A DNA stretch of 8,591 bases, taken from positions 1 to 8,591 of the forward strand of contig JASHQT010000330.1 in NCBI GenBank assembly GCA_030039005.1, written 5' to 3'. Position numbers and translations under genes: made by a program. The notes beneath the pieces were generated by a model. That model had not been told where the DNA came from and ran no database searches. It saw nothing but the letters and a program-made list of their open reading frames with translations. The DNA comes from Bryobacteraceae bacterium. Its GTDB lineage: Bacteria > Acidobacteriota > Terriglobia > Bryobacterales > Bryobacteraceae. Below are positions 1 through 6,657 of the stretch, in pieces. Every line of letters starts with the position of its first letter. The first letter of the stretch is position 1.

Positions 1-259
1 CGTAGTTCATGTCGCCGTCGGTCTGGATGTTGATCACGATGCGGTTGCGCGATTTCGCCGCCAGTCCCGCGCCCATCGACGCCGGCGCGCCGTAGCCCAT
101 TCCGCCCGCTCCCTGGCCGCCCAGGTAGCTGTAAGGTTTGTTGTGTTCCCAGAGTTGCACGTTATGTGCGCCCGAGAAATTGCTGGGCGAGGAGAAGCAC
201 CAGTCTTCGTGCATGATCAGCGGCAACAACTCGGCGTAGACGCGCGCGGTGCTGATGGG
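1..259 (-). pseudogene. In-frame continuation of the ThDP enzyme past the TAG: start of C-terminal ThDP-binding domain (partial, runs off the window)
   Basis: Reading on in the same frame after the TAG at 262-260 gives 86 codons without a stop. They begin PISTARVYAELLPLI, contain LGGQGAGGMGYGAPASMGAG and end in IQTDGDMNY at the window edge. This matches the start of the C-terminal domain of ThDP enzymes, where the aspartate of the DGD segment belongs to the metal/diphosphate-binding GDG-type motif. The PIS-x-x-R-V...EL segment is usual at this domain's beginning and lies upstream of the first in-frame ATG (214-212). So the piece does not look like a natural separate gene; the upstream and downstream parts were probably one reading frame. 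Third codon positions stay G/C-rich, with no decay. Alternatives are a recent nonsense mutation, a sequence error, stop-codon readthrough, or re-initiation at 214, for which I see no good ribosome site. Confidence 0.75.
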
Positions 260-1612
260 CTAGCCGTTCCATCCGGCCTTCGCTTTTTCGACCGCCTGCT
301 CCAGCGCCGCCACGTGTGCGTCGTGATTGGCCTGTGCGTGCTTGGCCGAACGCTCCTGAACGCGCGCCTTCTGGTCCGGCGTAATTTGCTTCTTCACTTC
401 ATCGATAATCAGCGGCAGGCTGGCTTCGGCGTCCGCCGTGATCGGCATGGCCGATTTCACCTGCGACCCGCGCCCGAAATTGCTGGGCGTCTTCACGCCG
501 CCGAAATCGATGTGCGTGACGTCGCGCTCGTCGGCCACTTGCGCCAGGCCGGGCCCGTTAATGGCCACTTGCGCGCCGCTCGCTTCCAACCCGAGCGAGT
601 AATCGTAATTCGTATCCGCTCCCGGCCCACACAACGGATGCCGCTGCGGAAAACTCATCGGTCCGCGCGTGGCTTCGGTGCTGGTGCAGGCGCCCACCAG
701 TTCCGCCAGCTCGACTGACCGCTTCACGCCTTCGGGAGTTCGCAGGCGCCCCACGGCGATCCTGGGGTTTTGCGCGGCCAGCAATCCTTGCGCGATCTCG
801 CGCGCGGTGCTCGCGTCGATGGTTGGGAAACTCGGCGGCGTGTACCTGGGAACCTGGAGACTGGGAACGTTCGCTTTCTGCACGTCCGAAGTCAGCACCA
901 CCAGCGTCGGGCCCATCGGCGGCGTGATGGCTTCGTTGTAGGCGCGCTGGATCGCCACCAGCGCTTCTTCGGGCGTCTTCGGCTCGTTGTCCCATTTCGT
1001 ATAGCTGCGCACCATGCTCGCCATATCGTGCGCGGTATGCGCGGGAATGAAATCCACGTCGTTGCCCGCCACCATTAAAATCGGCACGCGATCGTAGTAG
1101 GCCTGATAAATCGACATGGCCGCGTGCTGGATTCCGATGGTTCCGTGCAGCGCCGCCACCATCGGCTTGCCTTCGGCCTTCGCGTACCCGTGCGCCATGG
1201 TCACCGCGGATTCTTCGTGCAGCGCGGTGATCCATTCCGGCATCACGTTGGGCGGGTTACCGTAATTAATGACCGACTCCTGGAAGCCTTCGAAGCTCGA
1301 GCCGGGATTGGCCGCCGCGTATTCGATCCCGAGTTCTTTGAGCGTCTGCACCATCAGGTCCGACGCCGCGCGCGTGATCTTGCGCACCTCTACAGGCGGC
1401 CGGATGTTTCCGGCCTCGCGGAAAAGCTGCGCCTCCGTCGGCGCCGGCGCGGCGCCCGGCCCGCTGCCGCGCGTTTGCGGGGCTTTGCTCTGTGCTCCCG
1501 CGGTTTGAGCTTCCCCGAGCGGCGCCTTCACCAACGCTGCCGCTCCCGCCGCCGCTCCCGCGGCGTTCTTCAAAAAGCCACGCCGTCCCACCGAGCCCTT
1601 AGATTTCGCCAT
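260..1612 (-). CDS. Tat-exported ThDP-dependent enzyme (acetolactate synthase-like), N-terminal and central domains, ended by in-frame TAG
   Basis: The 450-residue product begins with a twin-arginine signal (GRRGFLK, residues 9-15, then an Ala-rich stretch to about 40), so export in folded form with cofactor is predicted. A Pro/Ala/Gly-rich linker runs to about 60. Residues 80-245 form the ThDP pyrimidine-binding domain: NPGSSFEGF at 102-110, and HEE at 132-134, where E133 matches the catalytic glutamate of ThDP enzymes. The AMSIYQAYYDRVPILMVAGN region is typical of the acetolactate synthase/benzoylformate decarboxylase superfamily. Residues about 260-410 form the central domain. The ThDP diphosphate-binding domain is missing from this product because TAG at 262-260 ends it; that domain continues in the same frame at 259-1. 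The start ATG (1612-1610) has AAGGAG 11 nt upstream. The gene is divergent from the GlcG/PQQ operon. As a 450-residue product it could not bind ThDP diphosphate normally. The substrate is not predictable; carboligase or decarboxylase on 2-oxoacids or aldehydes is the family range. Confidence 0.85.
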   Translation of the reverse strand: MAKSKGSVGRRGFLKNAAGAAAGAAALVKAPLGEAQTAGAQSKAPQTRGSGPGAAPAPTEAQLFREAGNIRPPVEVRKITRAASDLMVQTLKELGIEYAAANPGSSFEGFQESVINYGNPPNVMPEWITALHEESAVTMAHGYAKAEGKPMVAALHGTIGIQHAAMSIYQAYYDRVPILMVAGNDVDFIPAHTAHDMASMVRSYTKWDNEPKTPEEALVAIQRAYNEAITPPMGPTLVVLTSDVQKANVPSLQVPRYTPPSFPTIDASTAREIAQGLLAAQNPRIAVGRLRTPEGVKRSVELAELVGACTSTEATRGPMSFPQRHPLCGPGADTNYDYSLGLEASGAQVAINGPGLAQVADERDVTHIDFGGVKTPSNFGRGSQVKSAMPITADAEASLPLIIDEVKKQITPDQKARVQERSAKHAQANHDAHVAALEQAVEKAKAGWNG

Positions 1613-1645
1613 GCTACGCTCAGCTCCTTCTTCGTACCGGGAACA

Positions 1646-1654
1646 ATAATATCA
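1646..1654 (-). promoter_or_regulatory. Extended -10 promoter element for the ThDP enzyme gene
   Basis: On the minus strand the sequence reads TGATATTAT, an extended -10 (TGn plus TATTAT, one mismatch to TATAAT). Transcription would start near 1639 and give a leader of about 27 nt carrying the AAGGAG site at 1629-1624. No convincing -35 is present 17-18 nt upstream, which an extended -10 can tolerate. This is a pattern match only. Confidence 0.45.
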
Positions 1655-1730
1655 AGCTCTGAAGCCGGCATGGGATAGATCGTGATCGCCGGCCACCTTG
1701 ACACCGCAGTGTAAACTGGGTGCGCATGAA

Positions 1731-1850
1731 TTTGCGCCCAAAGCTGCTTTCGCCGATAATTCGCCAAAAATGCGCCGGAAAAATTGTCGCGCCCAAATGC
1801 ACCCCCTCCCCCTTCCTCCATCTCCCCGCGTGCCATTCATTTGCGCCAAA
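1731..1850. repeat. Cluster of degenerate TTTGCGCC(C)AAA motifs, possible operator sites
   Basis: Two good copies are TTTGCGCCCAAA (1731-1742) and TTTGCGCCAAA (1840-1850). Both have the inverted arms TTTG and CAAA around a CGC(C) core. Weaker relatives lie between them: TTCGCCAAAA at 1760-1769, TGCGCCGGAAAA at about 1771-1782 and TCGCGCCCAAA at 1787-1797. All sit between the two candidate promoters, upstream of both -10 boxes, where a regulator of both operons could bind. Spacing is irregular and no regulator gene is in the window, so this is a suggestion only. Confidence 0.3.
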
Positions 1851-1890
1851 ATTGCTCATGCATCACTCGCCGCAAACTTTCTCGCGCGAG

Positions 1891-1896
1891 TATAAT
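1891..1896 (+). promoter_or_regulatory. -10 box of the GlcG-DUF8021-PQQ dehydrogenase operon
   Basis: A perfect TATAAT is followed by a predicted start near 1902, giving a leader of only about 16 nt that contains the GGAGG ribosome site. No good -35 hexamer is found 16-18 nt upstream (about 1867-1873), so an activator may be needed or the box may be used weakly. It is the only strong -10 ahead of the three-gene operon. Confidence 0.5.
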
Positions 1897-1908
1897 TGTC
1901 GGTCGATT

Positions 1909-1913
1909 GGAGG
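1909..1913 (+). promoter_or_regulatory. Ribosome binding site that fixes the GlcG-like start
   Basis: GGAGG lies 4 nt before ATG 1918. Together with the signal peptide that begins at this ATG, it decides for this start over the in-frame ATG at 1720, which would add 66 residues of non-protein-like sequence. Confidence 0.7.
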
Positions 1914-1917
1914 CATC

Positions 1918-2424
1918 ATGCGGTTCGCCTTTGCGCTCGTCGCTCCCATTTTCCTGGCTGCCAGCCCCTCCGGAAGCGCCTTTGCACAAGATTCATTCAC
2001 ACCAGGTTTGGTCACACAAAAAATTCTGTCGCTCGGCATGGCCAAGACCATCGCCGAAGCTACTCTGGGCGAATGCCGCGCGAAGGGCTTCCACACCTCC
2101 GCCGCCGTGGTCGACCGCGCGGGTCAGCTATTGGTCCTCTTGCGCGACGAACAGGCCACCGCCACCACCGCCGAGATGGCGCGCCGCAAGGCCTTCACCG
2201 CGCGCGTATTCCGTTCCAGCACGCTCGAGTTCCAAAAGCACACCATGGATCCGGCCTTCGCCGCGCAGCGCAACGTCCCAGATATCCTCGCGCTCGGTGG
2301 TGGCGTGCCGATCGTGGCGGGCAAAGAAATCGTCGGCGGCGTCGGCAGTTCGGGCTCCAGCCAGGAACAGGATGACGCCTGCGCTAAGGCCGGCCTGGCG
2401 AAAGTCGCGGACTTGTTGAAGTAG
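1918..2424 (+). CDS. Exported GlcG/HbpS-family (DUF336) heme-binding-like protein
   Basis: The 168-residue product has a Sec signal peptide (hydrophobic 3-22, probable cleavage AFA|QDS after residue 23), so the mature domain of about 145 residues acts outside the cytoplasm. The fold family is recognised from VVDRAGQLLVLLRD (64-77), ARRKAFTARVF (88-98), the glycine-rich GGGVPIV (127-133) and the ending VGGVGSSGSSQEQDDACAKAGL (139-160). This last part matches the usual GG-x-GVSG-x-x-x-EQDE-x-CA-x-AG signature of GlcG/HbpS proteins. Some relatives bind heme (HbpS of Streptomyces); the function of most, including E. coli GlcG, is unproven. It is first in an operon with the DUF8021 protein (15 nt downstream) and the PQQ dehydrogenase, so an accessory role in periplasmic redox chemistry or ligand binding is plausible but inferred. 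Confidence 0.88.
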   Translation: MRFAFALVAPIFLAASPSGSAFAQDSFTPGLVTQKILSLGMAKTIAEATLGECRAKGFHTSAAVVDRAGQLLVLLRDEQATATTAEMARRKAFTARVFRSSTLEFQKHTMDPAFAAQRNVPDILALGGGVPIVAGKEIVGGVGSSGSSQEQDDACAKAGLAKVADLLK

Positions 2425-2439
2425 GTATAGAATTTCTCC

Positions 2440-3450
2440 ATGCCCATTTCCCGTTTCGCCCTGGGCGCCTTGTCTGCTTTGGCGCTCGCGCTCGGCTCCG
2501 CGCCACATCTGAGCGCATCCATCGGCCCCATCCCGCTCAACTGCGATCGTGCGTGCCTGGAAGGCGTGGTGGACCGATATCTCGACGCCCTGGTCGCGCA
2601 CGACCCCAAGCGCCTGCCCGTCTCCGCCGACGTGCGCTACACCGAGAACGCGCAGGTCATCCAACTGGGGGACAGCTTCTGGAAGACCGTCGAAGGCCGC
2701 GGCAATTACAAGCACATCTTCGCCGATCCCGAGTTCGGCGAAGTGGCCCTCATGGGCACCATGCGCGAAGCCGGCGGGCCTATCCTGATGAGCCTGCGGT
2801 TGCGCATCCAGCTTGGCCGCATCACCGAAATCGAGAGCTTGTACTTTCGTCCCGGCGGCGGCGGGCCGAACAACATCGCCGCGCTCGATATGCCTGGCTA
2901 CAAGCCCGAAGACATGTGGTTCAAGTCCATTCCGCCGGCCCAGCGGCTCTCGCGGCCGGAGATGATCTCGATCGCCGACGCCTATTTCAGTGGGCTCGAG
3001 CACAACGACGGCAAGGGCGTCAACGGCACCGGAACATATCCGTTCACCAATGATTGCGATCGGATCGAGAACGGCTCGCACACCACCAACCTCCCGCGCC
3101 CGGCCAACGAACCTAAGGACGCCATCAACGGCTTCGCCCTGGATTGCATGTCGCAATTCAAGCTGGGCTTCTATTTCGTAGTCCAGTCCATCCATGAGCG
3201 CCGCTATCCGCTGGTGGATGCTGAACGCGGCGTGGTGTGGGCGGACTGCGTCTTCGACCAGGGCACGGTGAACTCGGGCGTTCTCTCCGATGGCCGCCCG
3301 TATAGTTTCCGCGGCTTCAATCGTCCCTCGAGTATCCTGGTGACCGAGGCCTTTCTCATTGAAAACGGCAAGATTCGCCGCGTGGAGATGATCGGCCCAG
3401 CGGCGTTCTATCATTTGAATTCGCCCTGGGGCGGAATTTCGGGCCACTAA
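2440..3450 (+). CDS. Exported DUF8021-like protein with two NTF2/SnoaL-like halves, function unknown
   Basis: The 336-residue product has a Sec signal peptide (hydrophobic 6-20, probable cleavage LSA|S after residue 26). The mature protein starts with a CDRAC motif (C35, C39) followed by LEGVVDRYLDALVAHDPKRLP (40-60). This is the hallmark opening of DUF8021-type proteins, whose first half resembles an NTF2/SnoaL cone fold (about 40-135). A second part (about 172-325) again starts with a helix (MISIADAYFSGLEHND) and ends in a strand pattern (ILVTEAFLIENGKIRRVEMI), suggesting a second NTF2-like unit. C206, C236 and C270 could pair in the oxidising periplasm. Family function is not established; NTF2-like folds often bind small hydrophobic ligands or act as isomerases or dehydratases. 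The ribosome site is weak, and close spacing to both neighbours suggests translational coupling. Its place between GlcG-like and PQQ dehydrogenase genes ties it to the same exported pathway. Confidence 0.8.
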   Translation: MPISRFALGALSALALALGSAPHLSASIGPIPLNCDRACLEGVVDRYLDALVAHDPKRLPVSADVRYTENAQVIQLGDSFWKTVEGRGNYKHIFADPEFGEVALMGTMREAGGPILMSLRLRIQLGRITEIESLYFRPGGGGPNNIAALDMPGYKPEDMWFKSIPPAQRLSRPEMISIADAYFSGLEHNDGKGVNGTGTYPFTNDCDRIENGSHTTNLPRPANEPKDAINGFALDCMSQFKLGFYFVVQSIHERRYPLVDAERGVVWADCVFDQGTVNSGVLSDGRPYSFRGFNRPSSILVTEAFLIENGKIRRVEMIGPAAFYHLNSPWGGISGH

Positions 3451-3453
3451 CTC

Positions 3454-5337
3454 ATGCATCTTCGTTCATTCACACTGCTCGCCGCCTCCCTTGCGGCTGC
3501 TGCGATCGCATCGGCACAACCTTCGCACTCCATCGACGACGCCGCGCTCAAAAACGCCGGTCGAAGCGGCCAGGATTGGATCAGCTACAACATCGATTGG
3601 TCCGAACAGCGCTACAGCCCGCTCGATCAGATCAACGCGAGCAACGTCAGCCGCCTGGGTCTCGCCTGGTACGCCGATATTCCCGCCGCGCCCGGCCGCC
3701 CGCAGACGCACCAGGAGGCCACGCCGCTGGAGCACGACGGCGTGATCTATAGCATCGCGCCCTGGAGCGTCGTCTACGCCGTGGATGCGCGCAGCGGCAA
3801 GGAGCTGTGGCGCTCGGATCCCGAAGTCAATCAGGAAATCTGGCAGTCGCGCATCTGTTGCGGCGTGGTGAATCGCGGCATCGCGCTTTATAAGAACATG
3901 GTGATCGCTCCGGTGATCGACGGCCGCATGCGCGCGCTCGATACAAAAACTGGCCGGATTGTTTGGGAAACGCGCGTCGCTCCCATCGACCGTCCCTACA
4001 CCTTCACCATGGCGCCGCGCGTCATCAAAGGCGGCAAGGTGATCATCGGAGCGGCCGGTGGCGAATACGCCGTGCGCGGATTCTTCGCGGCAGTCGATGC
4101 TGAGACCGGCAAAATCGCCTGGAAGTTTTATACCGTGCCCGGCGATCCGTCGAAGCCCTTCGAACAACCCGAACTCGCGGAAGCCGCCAAAACCTGGAGC
4201 GGCGATTGGTGGAAGCTGGGCGGTGGTGGGTCACTGTGGGGCAGCATCGCGTACGATCCCGACGCCGACATCGTATACGTCGGCACCGGCCAGCCGGGAC
4301 CGTGGACCGAGCAGGCGCGCGGCAAAGGCGACGCGTTGTTCACCGATTGCATTCTCGCCGTTCGTGGCGCTACGGGCAAGCTCGTTTGGTATTACCAGGA
4401 AGTCCCCGGCGACGATTGGGACCTGGATTCTATCGCGGATCTCATGCTTGTCGATCTTCCCATCAACGGCAAGCTGCGCAAGGTACTGCTGCACGCGCCG
4501 AAAGACGGATTCTTCTACGTGCTGGATCGCTTGACCGGCGAACTGCTCGCGGCCGACCCATTTGTCACCGTGAGCTGGTCCTCGGGCGTGAATTTGAAGA
4601 CCGGGCGTCCGGTCATCAATCCGGAAGCGCGCTATGGCGATGACGGCATCATCGTGATGCCGGGCGCCGGCGGCGGGCATGTCTGGCCGCCCTGGTCCTA
4701 CAATCCGACAACAGGTCTGGTGTACATTCCCAGCACCATCGGCGCCGGCGTCTTTTGGGCCAACGATCCCAAGTTCGTTCCGAAATCCACCGAACTCGGA
4801 CCGACGGGGAAAGGCGAATTCAACATGGGCAATTCGTTCAAGCGTACGCCCACGCCCACTGAAGGCGCTCACGCCGAGGCCAACGATGCTTTCCCCTCGC
4901 CCCCGCCTTCGTACCCTCTGCCTTCGATCGGTCCACAAGGGCACGGCAATATTCTGATCGCATGGGATCCGGTGACGCAGAAGGAGCGCTGGCGCGGAAT
5001 CTCGGCCGGCTTCAATCAGGGCGGTACGCTCTCGGCCGCGGACCTGGTTTTCGTGAGCGTCAACTCGCGCCTGATCGCCTATCGCGCCGAGAACGGAGAA
5101 CAGCTTTTGAACATCGAGACCGGCCTTTCACTGCTCGGCCCTCCCATGACGTTTATGGTTGACGGCAAGCAGTACATCGCGATGGCCGGCAGTCCTCCGA
5201 ACACAACCAATCCTTTCGGCTCTGGGCCCATGGATTCCAAAGGCCAGCCGTCGCGCTTGGTGGTCTACATGCTGGACGGCAAAGCGAGCCTGCCCAAGCC
5301 CGCCGCGGCTAGTGCATCGTCAACTTCGGGCCAGTAA
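3454..5337 (+). CDS. Periplasmic PQQ-dependent alcohol dehydrogenase (methanol/ethanol dehydrogenase family)
   Basis: The 627-residue product has a Sec signal peptide (cleavage ASA|Q after residue 21) and an eight-bladed propeller quinoprotein body. It should oxidise an alcohol in the periplasm using PQQ and a metal. Visible family landmarks are: adjacent cysteines C135-C136 in [10 protein letters not shown] (disulfide over PQQ); E204 in GGEYAVRG (metal ligand); W262 in GGGGSLWG (stacks on PQQ); WDLD at 322-325, with D323 the catalytic base and D325 at the position where lanthanide enzymes carry an extra Asp; K350 in [12 protein letters not shown]; and repeated blade-end motifs such as [11 protein letters not shown] and [11 protein letters not shown]. 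The usual metal-binding Asn in GTGNP is Gln280 here (GTGQPGPW). There is no C-terminal heme-c domain (no CxxCH), so an external cytochrome must take the electrons; none is in the window. The ATG lies 3 nt after the previous stop, without a clear ribosome site. The 3' end overlaps the convergent CoA-transferase gene by 29 bp. Confidence 0.93.
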   Translation: MHLRSFTLLAASLAAAAIASAQPSHSIDDAALKNAGRSGQDWISYNIDWSEQRYSPLDQINASNVSRLGLAWYADIPAAPGRPQTHQEATPLEHDGVIYSIAPWSVVYAVDARSGKELWRSDPEVNQEIWQSRICCGVVNRGIALYKNMVIAPVIDGRMRALDTKTGRIVWETRVAPIDRPYTFTMAPRVIKGGKVIIGAAGGEYAVRGFFAAVDAETGKIAWKFYTVPGDPSKPFEQPELAEAAKTWSGDWWKLGGGGSLWGSIAYDPDADIVYVGTGQPGPWTEQARGKGDALFTDCILAVRGATGKLVWYYQEVPGDDWDLDSIADLMLVDLPINGKLRKVLLHAPKDGFFYVLDRLTGELLAADPFVTVSWSSGVNLKTGRPVINPEARYGDDGIIVMPGAGGGHVWPPWSYNPTTGLVYIPSTIGAGVFWANDPKFVPKSTELGPTGKGEFNMGNSFKRTPTPTEGAHAEANDAFPSPPPSYPLPSIGPQGHGNILIAWDPVTQKERWRGISAGFNQGGTLSAADLVFVSVNSRLIAYRAENGEQLLNIETGLSLLGPPMTFMVDGKQYIAMAGSPPNTTNPFGSGPMDSKGQPSRLVVYMLDGKASLPKPAAASASSTSGQ

Positions 5338-5938
5338 GTTTTTGGACTTGTTCGGCGCTAACGCCGGGTGCGAGTTCTTCGAGCACCAGGCCATCGCGCG
5401 TCACGCGAATCACAGCGAGTTCCGTGATGATGGTATCGACGACGTGCAGTCCGGTAAGCGGCAGCGTGCATTTTTCGACGATTTTCGGCGCCCCAGTCTT
5501 GGTGGCGTGTTCCATCGCAACGATCACGCGGCGCGCGCTGGCCACCAGGTCCATCGCGCCGCCCATGCCTTTGACCATTTTTCCGGGGACCATCCAGTTG
5601 GCGAGGTTGCCTTCACGATCCACTTCCATCGCGCCCAGAATACTCAAATCCACGTGTCCGCCGCGGATCATGGCGAACGATTCGGCGCTGGAGAAATAGG
5701 AGCAGCCGGGCAGCTCGGTCACAGTTTCCTTGCCCGCATTGATCAAATCGCAATCCTCTTCACCCGGCAGCGGATAAGGCCCGACGCCGAGCATCCCGTT
5801 CTCCGATTGCAGAATCACTTCCATTCCCGCCGGCACATAATTAGCTACCAATGTCGGAATGCCGATGCCGAGATTTACGTAGTATCCGTCGCGCAGTTCC
5901 TGCGCCACGCGCCGCGCGATGCGTTCCCGTGCGTCCAT
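5309..5938 (-). CDS. scoB: 3-oxoacid CoA-transferase, subunit B
   Basis: The 209-residue product is the beta subunit of a family I CoA-transferase (SCOT/AtoA/PcaJ type), which moves CoA from succinyl-CoA or acetyl-CoA to a 3-oxoacid via a glutamyl-CoA intermediate in the cytoplasm. The catalytic glutamate is E46, in the [10 protein letters not shown] motif (44-53). Other family segments are [17 protein letters not shown], the glycine-rich [20 protein letters not shown] and the C-terminal [20 protein letters not shown]. Length is normal. I chose ATG 5938, which overlaps the subunit A stop by 1 nt (TGATG) and has GAGG 8 nt upstream; the TTG one codon earlier (5941) is less likely. The pair could equally be AtoDA or PcaIJ; sequence alone does not fix the acid substrate. 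The gene ends inside the convergent dehydrogenase gene. Confidence 0.92.
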   Translation of the reverse strand: MDARERIARRVAQELRDGYYVNLGIGIPTLVANYVPAGMEVILQSENGMLGVGPYPLPGEEDCDLINAGKETVTELPGCSYFSSAESFAMIRGGHVDLSILGAMEVDREGNLANWMVPGKMVKGMGGAMDLVASARRVIVAMEHATKTGAPKIVEKCTLPLTGLHVVDTIITELAVIRVTRDGLVLEELAPGVSAEQVQKLTGPKLTMH

Positions 5939-6657
5939 CAAGCGGGCCTCGCCTCGGTTCGCGCCCCAGTTCTCAATGTCCGCCGCTCGATGCGTTTGTC
6001 GTAGTGCTCGCCTGCGACAACGCGTTGCACGTAAATCCCAGGCGTGCGCACATCATCGGGATCGATAGCGCCGGGTTCCACGAGTTCTTCCACTTCGGCG
6101 ATGGTGATCTTCGCAGCGGCAGCCATCATCGGATTGAAGTTTTGCGCGGTTTTCCGGTACACCAGATTGCCCAGCCGGTCGCCGCGCCAGGCCTTGACCA
6201 GCGCGAAATCGGCCTGGAGCGCGCGTTCCAGCAAATAGGCGCGGCCATCGAACTCGCGGACTTCCTTGCCGTCGGCCACTACGGTGCCCACGCCCGCGGG
6301 AGTGTAGAACGCTGGAATGCCCGCACCGCCCGCGCGAATGCGCTCGGCCAGCGTTCCTTGCGGGATCAGTGTGAGTTTCAGCTTACCTGCCAGCACCAGC
6401 GATTCGAGCAGCTTGTTTTCGCCCGCATAACTGCCGAGGTGCGAAGCGATCATGCCTTGCTCCAGCATCACGCCGGAGCCCACGCCATCCACGCCCAGGT
6501 TGTTGCTGATGGTATGAATTCCTTTGACGCCTTTGCGCACCAGCGCGCGAATCAGGTTCTCGGGCATGCCGGCCAGGCCGAAGCCGCCGAGCATGATGGT
6601 GGCGCCGTCGGGGATATCGGCGACGGCGGCGTCGCTAGAAGCGAAAATTTTATTCAT
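5938..6657 (-). CDS. scoA: 3-oxoacid CoA-transferase, subunit A
   Basis: The 239-residue product is the alpha subunit of the same CoA-transferase. Recognisable parts are the [13 protein letters not shown] motif (24-36) near the N-terminus, [15 protein letters not shown] (111-125), [12 protein letters not shown] (168-179) and the long conserved [25 protein letters not shown] segment (from residue 186). The ending [13 protein letters not shown] is normal for the family, followed by a short tail ([10 protein letters not shown]). The active site sits on subunit B, with which it forms a heterodimer or heterotetramer in the cytoplasm. The ATG is 39 nt after the adaptor gene stop; a GAGG lies 14 nt upstream, rather far, so translation may be modest or coupled. 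No terminator is visible in the 39-nt gap, so it may be cotranscribed with the efflux genes. No thiolase or beta-ketoacid gene is present to name the pathway. Confidence 0.92.
   Translation of the reverse strand: MNKIFASSDAAVADIPDGATIMLGGFGLAGMPENLIRALVRKGVKGIHTISNNLGVDGVGSGVMLEQGMIASHLGSYAGENKLLESLVLAGKLKLTLIPQGTLAERIRAGGAGIPAFYTPAGVGTVVADGKEVREFDGRAYLLERALQADFALVKAWRGDRLGNLVYRKTAQNFNPMMAAAAKITIAEVEELVEPGAIDPDDVRTPGIYVQRVVAGEHYDKRIERRTLRTGARTEARPA

Larger units (their letters stand above)
1613..1917. other. Divergent intergenic region, no gene
   Basis: This 305-bp region separates the minus-strand ThDP enzyme gene from the plus-strand GlcG-like gene. It holds a candidate -10 for each direction, a cluster of degenerate TTTGCGCC(C)AAA motifs (1731-1850) and a nearly pure pyrimidine tract (1802-1827). 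The reading frame that extends upstream of 1918 does not resemble a protein: it has no recognisable motif and would put a clear signal peptide in the middle of the product. No RNA gene or riboswitch fold was recognised. Confidence 0.7.

Noticed and set aside
2..214. Separate small gene starting at ATG 214 on the minus strand
   Set aside because: Conserved family residues lie upstream of this ATG in the same frame and no ribosome site precedes it, so it is better read as the continuation of the interrupted ThDP enzyme.
1698..1703. Perfect TTGACA as a -35 box
   Set aside because: No -10-like hexamer occurs 16-18 nt downstream (the sequence there is GTGCGCAT), so it is probably a chance match.
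1720..1917. Upstream extension of the GlcG-like gene to ATG 1720
   Set aside because: The added 66 residues look random and would bury the signal peptide. GGAGG and TATAAT sit just before ATG 1918.
2128..3459. A 443-codon open frame on the minus strand opposite the GlcG-like and DUF8021 genes
   Set aside because: Its sequence resembles no protein family and mirrors the codon bias of the plus-strand genes, both of which have signal peptides and family motifs.
5302..5309. GCCGCGGC palindrome as a terminator between the convergent genes
   Set aside because: It is only an 8-bp palindrome with no loop and no T-run, inside coding sequence.
5939..5941. TTG as the start of scoB
   Set aside because: The ATG immediately following (5938) has the standard TGATG overlap with the scoA stop and a GAGG at proper distance.
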